From NCBI GenBank assembly GCA_003455715.1, contig DMQJ01000006.1, positions 706 to 12,544 on the forward strand: a stretch of DNA of 11,839 nt, read 5' to 3'. The DNA is from Acidimicrobiaceae bacterium. GTDB lineage: Bacteria; Actinomycetota; Acidimicrobiia; Acidimicrobiales; Ilumatobacteraceae. Under the pieces are notes generated by a model that saw nothing but the letters and a program-made list of their open reading frames with translations, had not been told where the DNA came from and ran no database searches. The position numbers and the translations under genes are program-made. Positions 5,889 to 11,839 of this stretch are shown in pieces. Within the stretch, counting starts at the first letter, position 1; each line of letters opens with the position of its first letter.

Positions 5889-6281
5889 TCACGACGCCAG
5901 ATTCTCCCAGGTCCGCATCGATTCGACGTGGGGAGCACCATTGAGCCACGGCACGAAGTGCACCACCTCAGGCCCGGCGTCTTCCGAACTGAAGGGCACC
6001 CGAATCGATCCGCCGGTTTCGAACACGATCGTCAAGCCGTGAGGATCGGCGTCAGCGGCCACGATCGCCCCACCGATCAGCTCGCACGCGACGTCCCTGA
6101 ACGGTGGATCCGGAAAGGTACCCCGACGACCTGCCACCCGGGCTTCCGGCTCGGACATCACACGGAGCACTGGCCCGTCGAACAAGAACTCGACGTAGTC
6201 CCGCACGAACGACACGCCGCTGAGTTCGAGGCCGATGAGGAAGTCAAACTCGTTCTCGGCTACCACGGGATGTGCGCCCAC
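5889..6281 (-). CDS. Cassette B immunity protein (candidate), DUF6188-like
   Basis: An intact protein of up to 130 residues with F-D-F-L-I-G-L-E-L-S-G-V-S-F, R-D-Y-V-E-F-L-F-D-G-P-V-L-R-V, F-R-D-V-A-C-E-L-I-G-G-A-I-V and G-G-S-I-R-V-P-F-S-S-E-D, ending with a W-E-N-L tail. The two beta-rich halves around a conserved L-I-G recall DUF6188-type small proteins, an identification from memory only. The longest start is GTG at 6281. GTG at 6266, which overlaps the toxin B stop (6262-6260) more tightly, as in the other cassettes, is at least as likely. It carries no signal peptide. It probably neutralises toxin B in the cytoplasm. Confidence 0.6.
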   Translation of the reverse strand: MGAHPVVAENEFDFLIGLELSGVSFVRDYVEFLFDGPVLRVMSEPEARVAGRRGTFPDPPFRDVACELIGGAIVAADADPHGLTIVFETGGSIRVPFSSEDAGPEVVHFVPWLNGAPHVESMRTWENLAS

Positions 6282-6858
6282 GGATCGTTCTTCGGGATGG
6301 TCCTGCCGTTCAGCGGGTTGACGGTCTGCCCTTGACCGTTCATGTAGACGATCCGATTCGGGTGATGCGTCGTTGCGTCCATGACCCGCACACTTGTCAC
6401 CTTTGGGTCGAGTCCGGGCCCGCCGGATCCGAAGGTGAACTGCATTCCGGGCGAGTTCGTTGGTAGGGGCCCGGTAGCTCCAGTCGGAATTGCCGCGGGC
6501 GGGCCGTTCTCGAAACCGATGAATGTCGGGCCAGCCGGGACGTCGTCAGCCAGTCCAACGACGTCGTCAACCGCTTCTGTGGCAACACTTCGCGACAGCG
6601 GAGTCGTACGAGTGCGCTGTCGCTCCGTGCGTTGAGCGACCACGTCGCCGCTGCAGCGAGTTCACCGCCGTCCGGGGCGTCGGGCTGCCTGAGAACGCGC
6701 TCTCTCGCAAAGATGACCCTCGGGCCAAAGCGCGCGTTAACCCGGTCGTCGTAGGTGCAGAGCGTGGACCCGATGTTCGTCGTACCCGCGCTCATGAACA
6801 CGCCGATCATCGTCAGCAAGACACCGAGAAGCCCTGTGCCACTAATTGCCGTTGTCAT
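6260..6858 (-). pseudogene. Cassette B: secreted toxin, frameshifted between signal module and tip
   Basis: ATG at 6858 overlaps the immA stop as ATGA. The first frame encodes a hydrophobic signal segment (G-L-L-G-V-L-L-T-M-I-G-V-F-M-S-A-G) and C-T-Y-D-D-R-V-N-A-R-F-G at 34-45. Between about 6665 and 6550 the frame must change. The second frame then gives R-T-T-P-L-S-R-S-V-A-T-E-A-V-D-D-V with an exact junction motif (6571-6583). The tip has F-I-G-F-E-N-G-P-P, M-Q-F-T-F-G-S-G-G, V-T-S-V-R-V-M-D-A, I-V-Y-M-N-G-Q-G-Q-T-V-N-P-L and P-K-N-D-P-W-A-H-I-P-W. This resembles a recurring polymorphic-toxin end with G-Q-T-V-N-P-x-x-G-R-T and a final W-H-x-P-W, activity unknown to me. The second frame alone has a GTG at 6643 but would lack the signal peptide. 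Confidence 0.65.
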
Positions 6859-7202
6859 CGGCAGGGTCCAGGCGCTGCGTGAACGACGAACCCGAGGACC
6901 TCGTTCGAGTCGCCGTCCAGCACGACGCTGCTCCCGCCGGGTAGTGCTACGCCGACAATGCCCTCCGCGGGATCCATCTCCAGCAGTACAGACCTCAGCT
7001 CTTTCCAGCCGGTCAGCACGGTCGTCATCCTTGCCCGTCGATCCATGATCCGGATGAAGCTCTGAGCGGTCGATCTTCCAAGGGGTAGCTCGGCCCGATC
7101 GAGCGTCGCCAACTCGTTGCTCGCCCAGTCGGCGCCGGGCAGCGCAGAGGCGTCTCGCACCAAGCCGACAAGACGGTCGATCTTGATCATTGTCGGGGAC
7201 AT
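6855..7202 (-). CDS. Immunity protein (candidate) for the Rhs ART-like tip
   Basis: A protein of about 115 residues begins M-S-P-T-M-I-K-I-D-R-L-V-G-L-V-R. An N-terminal helical half (A-S-N-E-L-A-T-L-D, S-F-I-R-I-M-D-R) is followed by a beta-rich half with L-L-E-M-D-P-A-E-G-I-V-G-V-A-L-P-G-G and V-L-D-G-D-S-N-E-V-L-G-F-V-V. I do not recognise the family. ATG at 7202 is chosen because a strong GAGGAGG (7214-7208) lies five bases upstream; it shares one base with the Rhs stop (TGATG). A GTG at 7208 would overlap the ribosome site. The position directly after the Rhs toxin tip is the standard place for its cognate immunity gene. Confidence 0.7.
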   Translation of the reverse strand: MSPTMIKIDRLVGLVRDASALPGADWASNELATLDRAELPLGRSTAQSFIRIMDRRARMTTVLTGWKELRSVLLEMDPAEGIVGVALPGGSSVVLDGDSNEVLGFVVHAAPGPCR

Positions 7203-10200
7203 CAACACCTCCTCGTGGCAAGTCCGCAGACGGTGCCGCGGACAAGAACTTCGGCTTCATCGAAGTTGTCGGGCGAGGTAAGGATCTGCACGCCACGTCG
7301 TTGGAGCTGCTCTACGGATGTCTCCAGAACGACGCCTCCAGGCCCAGCGAAGTCCTCCGCGACGTTGAGTTTCGTGCTCCAAGACGTCAGGTCGGTTCCA
7401 TGTGTGAAACCTGCGTTGTGGAGAGCGGCATCGGAGACCCCGTTGACATCGCCGGGGCGAGCGATCCCCTTCACGGCGTCGTCGTAGGCGTGGTGGTCCG
7501 TGGCCACTCCACGGTAGAGAGGTGTTCCCGCTTCTGTGGCACCGGCGCCCAGTCGGGTAGTTGCGGTGAAGGCATCTGCGGCCTTGGTAAGCGCCTTGCC
7601 CGCCCCATAGGCGTCAAGGACCGCCCCACCGAACGCCACCGCACAGCTCGCACCGATACCCGCCTCCATACAGGTCTGCACCGCATCGATGCCCGAGACT
7701 GCCGCCGACGCGACCGCACAGAACACGGTGCAGGGCGTGAACAGTGATGCCAGGGTCAAACCGACGGAAACGACGGTGAGGAAGTTGTCGGCGATCCAGC
7801 TTCCCAACTTCTCCCAGAACCCGGTCTCGTGGTCCAGCCGTTCATACAGCCGGTTGTGATCCACCAGCCTGCTCGCGACGCTCGACACCAACTGCGTCAG
7901 ACGGTCGGCGACTTCACCTGAGATACCTTGCTCCAGCAGCAACTCAGCGATATTCGTGCCAGCAGCTGCGGCGGCAACGTCGGCCGGACTCCAGTTGCCA
8001 TCGCTCTTGCCCCAGTCACCTTGTTTGGCAACATCGATCAGGGCGAACACCAAGCTGCCCAACCCGAGCCCTGTGGTGCGCGACCGCGACAGGGCCTCCA
8101 CCAACTCCTCGGGACCGCACTCGGTGCTGAGCATGCACTGATCCCACTCACGCGACAACTTCCCGATCGCCGAGTTCGTGCCCATCACACACGAGTCGTC
8201 GAGCTCGCAACTCGCGAACATCGCGGTCGGTTTCGGCGGTGGCTGCTGCTCGTAACGGGTGTAGTTCGACGGGTTCTTCGCCACCGCTTTCGCTGCGACC
8301 GCACGGCTCTTCGATGACGGCGGTGTCCAACCCGCCCGCGCCTGCTGGGCGCGGCTCTCGTGGGCCATGTTCGTGTCGACCAACTTGCGCACCGACGGCT
8401 TCGCCGCCGCCAACCGGTACGCCGTATTCGCCACCTTGCTGGTGTGCTTGCTGCTACACGCATTCCGGTCGTATCGCATCGCGCAACGACCATCCGGGTC
8501 AACATGGTCCAACGGGCTCGAGTTGCCGTACCCGTAACGATTCAGCGATGCCGGCTCACTCCGCCGACCGCTGTAGGTGTCGCGGGCAATGAACTCACCC
8601 AACTCGGGCGAATACCAACGAGCACCCATGTTCACCAGGCCCGTATCCGGGTCGGTGAAATCGGACTGGAAGCCGACACCCGCAACCGGGCCAGTCACCG
8701 GAGCACCCCACGGGTCGAACACGCGTGCCGACACCGACGCACCGTCCGGTGCAACCAGATCGGTGACCTCACCTTCCGATCTGGTAACCACCATCGACGC
8801 GGCACCCGACGGCCCGGTGCTCACCACCGACCCGCCAGGGGTGAACACCGTTGAACGGACACCATCGTTCGACGGATCCATCGACGCCCCGCTGTAGGTG
8901 AACGCCACACCGTCACGGGCCACCACTCGACCCAACGCGTCGTACACGTACTCGACACCCTCAGCTTCCACGAGTTGGCCGAACGCGTCGTACTCGTAGG
9001 AACCCGAGCCCATCGACGCCAACGTGCCTCGTGCCGACCACACCAACGGCGTCGACCCGTTCGACACCATCCGGTTGCGTTCGTCGAACACGTTCGACAC
9101 CGGCCCGTTCGCCAACAGGTTGCCGTTCCCGTCGTAGGCGTACCCGATCGTCGTGTTCGACGGATCAGTCCACGAGGTCAACCTGCCAGCCCAGTCGTAC
9201 CCGTAGCTGTTGGTACCGGCCCCGGCACGCCCCGCAGGGCCCACCACCTTGCTCGAAAGGTTGCCCGCCCCGTCGTAGGTGTACGCCACCTGTGTCAGCA
9301 CGTCTCCCGCCGACTCGGTGACATCGCTCGACACACGACCAATGGCGTCGTACGACACCGTCCGGGTCACCGTGTCGGACCCAGTTGTCGCGACGTCGGT
9401 AGTCAACTGGCCCGCAGCGTTGTAGGTGTAGGCATGCGAGGTGCCGGTAAGCGGGTCGACGAGGCTGTTCAGCAACCCACGGTTGTTCCAGTTGAACTGG
9501 GTGACGCCAACCGAATCGGTACGGCTCGCCAACGCTCCCGCAGGGTGGTAGGTGAAGCTCGACGTGCCACCGCTGCCGCTGGCTGCTGTGAGCTGACCGC
9601 GATCGTTGTAGGTGAACGCAAGGTTGGTGCCATTCGCCCACATCCCCGTCGGCCTGCCAGCAAGGTCATACTCGAACGTGCGGGTCGCGCCCACCCCACC
9701 AACTTGGCTGGTGAGCCGGCCCAACTGGTCGAACGTGTTCACCACCGTCACCCCGCCAGGTTCGTTGGTGCGAGCGACCGCCCCGGCAATGTCGTAGGCG
9801 ACGCTGAACGTACGATCGGCCAACGCCGGGTGCGACGACGTGGCCGGTTCGATACGCGACTCCTCGAAACCCCACACGTTGTAGGTGGTCCACCACTCCG
9901 ACCCGTTTCCATCCACCGTGCGGGTCGGGCGGCCAGCGATGTCGTAGCCGTAACTGGTGACGATGTTGGTGCCCGCCGCCACCGGCTGCGTCACCGACGT
10001 CAGTTGGTTGGCGATGTCGTAGGCGTATGTGGTGGGCGGGCCGACCAGGGCCTGCGAGCTAAGCACGTTGCCGTTTGCGTCGTAGGTGTAGCTCGTGCCC
10101 ACCACCTCGGTCCCGGCTGCCGAGAAGGCACCCGAGTGCACCGCGCGGCCCGCCAGGTCGTACGTAATGCGTGTCGACCTGCCGAGCGGGTCGGTGGAGC

Positions 10201-11839
10201 GCACCGCCTGGCCCCGGGCGTTGAACTCGTTCACCGACGTGTGGCCGTCGGGGTCGGTGACGGCCAACAGGTCACCTGCGGGCGACCACACCTGGCTCGA
10301 CGTGCGGCCCTCGGGGTCGGTCACCGAGGTGACACGACCCGCCCAATCGTAGGTGTAACTGGTGGTGAACTGGTCGGGCGTGGACGTGCCGTTACGCACC
10401 ACCTCGGTCGACGATGTCATCCGGCCAAGCTGGTCGTAGGTGGCGGTGTTGGCCGCCCCGGTCGGGCCTTCGCTCCACACCTGGCGACCGATGGTGTTGT
10501 ACCGCGCCCGCACCGTCGGCCGGGCGCCACCGGCCACAGGTGCCGGATGCAGCGTGACGGCCACCCGGTTGAGCGTGTCGTACACAAAGTCGGTCTGCTG
10601 GCCGCGGGCATCGACCCTGGCCACCACATTTCCAGCCGCGTCGTACTCGATCGATGACACCGGCGTGAGCGCCGTACCAGTGCCCGGTTGCACATAGGTG
10701 GGCAAGGTCTTGGTGAGTTGGCGACCATTCCGGTCGTACGAGAACGACACCGTCGCGCCGGAAGGTTGCTGAAGTTGCAGCACATCACCGAACGCCCCGT
10801 AGCCGATCACGCTCTGCGGGGCCTGTGTCGACGCAGCCGCACCGAACGACACCACGCTACGAGCAGGCTCCACGGAGCGCACCATCCGACCCAACAGGTC
10901 GTACTCGTTAGTGGTGATCGCCCCGTTGGGCGCGGTGGTGGCCACCAGCCGGTTCATCTGGTCGTAGCCGAACGAAGTGACCAGATCGGTCGCACCGTTC
11001 TCCACCGTCTCCGAAGCCACCCGACCAAACGCGTCGTACGCCGTGCGGGTCTCCAGCACCACCGACGCAGGGATGGTCTCCAACCGCTCCGTCACCACCC
11101 GACCGCGACTGTCGTACACGTAGGTTGCGACACGGTCACGTGACGTGTATCCGGCTACCGCATTGTGCAACCGTTCCGTTTGCACCTGGCCTGAAGCTGT
11201 GTAGGTGTACTGGTGGCGGACCAGACCATTCGCCGTCCAGTGGTCGGTCACACGGCCGGTGTCTTGGTCGTATTGGTATGCATCGAGCACCACATCCACC
11301 GGGGGGCCCGAGGGTGGCTGGAAGCCTTGCACGACGCGAGACTCCACGCGGCCTGCGGGGTCGTACGCGTACCGCACCACCGCGCCCGCGGCGTCGGTGA
11401 CCGTCGAGATCCTGCCTTCGGAGTCGTAGGTGGTCGACGACAGCACCACATCCACCGGCGCCGCAGGCGCCGTTGGGTCGACATAACCGAGCAGGGTCAC
11501 CACCGTCGGCCGGTTCTCACCGTCGTACGCAGTGGTGGTGACACGACCCAAACCGTCGGTCTGCGACACCACGTTGCCTACGGCGTCGAACACCACACTC
11601 ACCTGGTTGCCCTCGGGGTCGGTGATCCGCCATGCGCGATCGTTGAGGTCGTACTCCGACACCATCGTCCGGGCAGGCTCCACGGTGCCGCCAGGAGCCA
11701 CCGGCTCCACATCAGCCAACGTCACCGACACCGGGTTGGTGTTGGCGTCGTAGACAGTGCTCACCCGCAACTGATGCCACTGACCGGTCACCGCGTTCTG
11801 CACCCGAGGCTGAGTAACCGTGGCCTCCTGACCCATCTT
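7202..11839 (-). CDS. RHS/YD-repeat polymorphic toxin with ADP-ribosyltransferase-like tip, 5' end outside the window
   Basis: The last 1544 or so residues of a large Rhs protein. Many YD repeats (for example Y-D-A-A-G-N-V and Y-D-L-A-G-R) fill roughly the first 1000 residues shown and would build the shell that encloses the toxin. The RHS core domain at about 1059-1115 has the hallmark G-L-V-N-M-G-A-R-W-Y-S-P-E-L-G-E-F and S-L-N-R-Y-G-Y-G, ending D-P-D-G. A pre-toxin region of about 315 residues has a hydrophobic stretch near 1349-1380. The tip starts at A-T-E-A (about 1432) and shows T-P-L-Y-R-G, T-S-W-S-T-K-L-N-V-A and D-E-A-E-V-L-V-R-G, fitting the R, S-x-S and E-x-E positions of ADP-ribosyltransferases. 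It would modify an unknown target in a neighbouring cell. The ATG at 11836 is probably internal. The frame is intact. Confidence 0.9.
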   Translation of the reverse strand, partial: KMGQEATVTQPRVQNAVTGQWHQLRVSTVYDANTNPVSVTLADVEPVAPGGTVEPARTMVSEYDLNDRAWRITDPEGNQVSVVFDAVGNVVSQTDGLGRVTTTAYDGENRPTVVTLLGYVDPTAPAAPVDVVLSSTTYDSEGRISTVTDAAGAVVRYAYDPAGRVESRVVQGFQPPSGPPVDVVLDAYQYDQDTGRVTDHWTANGLVRHQYTYTASGQVQTERLHNAVAGYTSRDRVATYVYDSRGRVVTERLETIPASVVLETRTAYDAFGRVASETVENGATDLVTSFGYDQMNRLVATTAPNGAITTNEYDLLGRMVRSVEPARSVVSFGAAASTQAPQSVIGYGAFGDVLQLQQPSGATVSFSYDRNGRQLTKTLPTYVQPGTGTALTPVSSIEYDAAGNVVARVDARGQQTDFVYDTLNRVAVTLHPAPVAGGARPTVRARYNTIGRQVWSEGPTGAANTATYDQLGRMTSSTEVVRNGTSTPDQFTTSYTYDWAGRVTSVTDPEGRTSSQVWSPAGDLLAVTDPDGHTSVNEFNARGQAVRSTDPLGRSTRITYDLAGRAVHSGAFSAAGTEVVGTSYTYDANGNVLSSQALVGPPTTYAYDIANQLTSVTQPVAAGTNIVTSYGYDIAGRPTRTVDGNGSEWWTTYNVWGFEESRIEPATSSHPALADRTFSVAYDIAGAVARTNEPGGVTVVNTFDQLGRLTSQVGGVGATRTFEYDLAGRPTGMWANGTNLAFTYNDRGQLTAASGSGGTSSFTYHPAGALASRTDSVGVTQFNWNNRGLLNSLVDPLTGTSHAYTYNAAGQLTTDVATTGSDTVTRTVSYDAIGRVSSDVTESAGDVLTQVAYTYDGAGNLSSKVVGPAGRAGAGTNSYGYDWAGRLTSWTDPSNTTIGYAYDGNGNLLANGPVSNVFDERNRMVSNGSTPLVWSARGTLASMGSGSYEYDAFGQLVEAEGVEYVYDALGRVVARDGVAFTYSGASMDPSNDGVRSTVFTPGGSVVSTGPSGAASMVVTRSEGEVTDLVAPDGASVSARVFDPWGAPVTGPVAGVGFQSDFTDPDTGLVNMGARWYSPELGEFIARDTYSGRRSEPASLNRYGYGNSSPLDHVDPDGRCAMRYDRNACSSKHTSKVANTAYRLAAAKPSVRKLVDTNMAHESRAQQARAGWTPPSSKSRAVAAKAVAKNPSNYTRYEQQPPPKPTAMFASCELDDSCVMGTNSAIGKLSREWDQCMLSTECGPEELVEALSRSRTTGLGLGSLVFALIDVAKQGDWGKSDGNWSPADVAAAAAGTNIAELLLEQGISGEVADRLTQLVSSVASRLVDHNRLYERLDHETGFWEKLGSWIADNFLTVVSVGLTLASLFTPCTVFCAVASAAVSGIDAVQTCMEAGIGASCAVAFGGAVLDAYGAGKALTKAADAFTATTRLGAGATEAGTPLYRGVATDHHAYDDAVKGIARPGDVNGVSDAALHNAGFTHGTDLTSWSTKLNVAEDFAGPGGVVLETSVEQLQRRGVQILTSPDNFDEAEVLVRGTVCGLATRRC
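7203..7214 (-). promoter_or_regulatory. Strong ribosome site for the Rhs immunity gene
   Basis: Minus-strand GAGGAGG (7214-7208) lies inside the last codons of rhs, five bases before ATG at 7202. It is the clearest Shine-Dalgarno sequence in the window and decides the start of the immunity gene against the GTG at 7208. Strong independent initiation would keep immunity in excess. Confidence 0.8.
8900..11760 (-). repeat. YD-repeat coding DNA
   Basis: The rhs region contains dozens of imperfect copies of a short unit, seen on the plus strand as GTCGTAGGTGTA or TCGTACTCG. They encode the Tyr-Asp pairs of the YD repeats and are spaced mostly 60-130 bases apart. They are coding repeats, not a separate element, but they provide internal homology for recombination between rhs copies. 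Confidence 0.8.

Larger units (their letters stand above)
729..7540 (-). repeat. Dispersed toxin-junction motif, eight copies about 0.7-1.2 kb apart
   Basis: Minus-strand GCCACAGAAGCGG is exact at 7528-7540 (rhs), 6571-6583 (B), 4293-4305 (D) and 2399-2411 (F). It has one mismatch at 729-741 (H) and two near its end at 3079-3091 (E). It is degenerate at 1507-1519 (G) and around 5511-5523 (C). It marks the border between each toxin tip and the module upstream. In B, D, E, F and rhs it encodes A-T-E-A or A-T-E-V. C, D and G also share TCTACGACC about 20 bases upstream. B, D and H share a longer GTTGCCACAGARGCGGT. Confidence 0.8.

Noticed and set aside
755..7202. A second mobile element (transposase or integrase) carrying the cassettes
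   Set aside because: No transposase, integrase or terminal inverted repeat was found in any frame read; the only inverted repeat is the edge fold-back at 1-100.
729..7540. CRISPR array or integron attachment sites as an explanation for the spaced short repeats
   Set aside because: The repeats are only about 13 bases, lie inside coding frames about 1 kb apart and mark toxin domain borders. No palindromic attC-like structure, integrase or cas gene was seen.
7190..7747. Plus-strand open frame of 185 codons over the rhs toxin tip
   Set aside because: It is antisense to the ART-like tip and the start of the immunity gene, with no recognisable motif, so it is taken as a shadow frame.
8975..10657. 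A 560-codon open frame on the plus strand
   Set aside because: It lies antisense to the rhs gene, whose minus-strand frame has unmistakable YD repeats; high GC and repetitive coding leave the opposite strand open. Its protein is Arg/His/Val-rich with no family motif.

Overview
The window is high-GC DNA and codes almost entirely on the minus strand. The GC content, the GTG/TTG starts and the style of the protein families suggest an actinobacterium, possibly a member of the Acidimicrobiia (inference, low certainty). It is an accessory conflict locus: the 3' end of a large RHS/YD-repeat polymorphic toxin gene followed by a long array of small toxin-immunity cassettes.

Layout in the direction of transcription (right to left). 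11839-7202: C-terminal 1544 residues of an Rhs protein (N-terminus outside the window) with YD repeats, an RHS core domain, a pre-toxin region with a hydrophobic segment, and an ADP-ribosyltransferase-like toxin tip. Its probable immunity gene (7202-6855) is coupled by a TGATG overlap. Six orphan cassettes follow, each with an immunity gene: B (frameshifted toxin, 6858-5889), C (intact HYD1-like toxin, 5886-4599), D (intact secreted NucA/NucB-type nuclease plus SMI1/SUKH-like immunity, 4563-3344), E (doubly frameshifted toxin, 3341-2455), F (toxin without its N-terminal module, 2458-1780) and G (frameshifted YwqJ-like deaminase, 1783-755). A seventh, H (758 to about 540), is a decayed TreTu-like toxin remnant without immunity gene. 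It is fused to the tail of an unrelated gene, and a VapBC-type pair follows, with vapC cut off at the window edge.

The main observation is that the Rhs toxin tip and the orphan toxins share a short junction, minus-strand GCCACAGAAGCGG, usually read as A-T-E-A. It is exact in four cassettes, close in two and degenerate in two. In B, C, D, E and G the Rhs body upstream of this junction is replaced by a small module: a signal peptide or signal anchor, then a Y-D motif near residues 34-42, then a linker containing T-[PS]-x5-A-T. These look like miniature secreted versions of Rhs toxins. F and H are cut within about 45 bases upstream of the junction, as expected if it is a recombination breakpoint.

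From the window's right edge to position 755 there is no gap over 35 bases, and many stop/start pairs overlap (ATGA, TTGA, GTGA, TGATG), so the array could be one translationally coupled operon. All seven immunity ORFs are open, whereas three orphan toxins are frameshifted and two are truncated. This fits a store of replaceable toxin tips and, especially, a retained bank of immunity genes. No rRNA, tRNA, CRISPR, transposase, promoter or terminator was recognised. No stretch over 300 bases lacks a gene or gene remnant.
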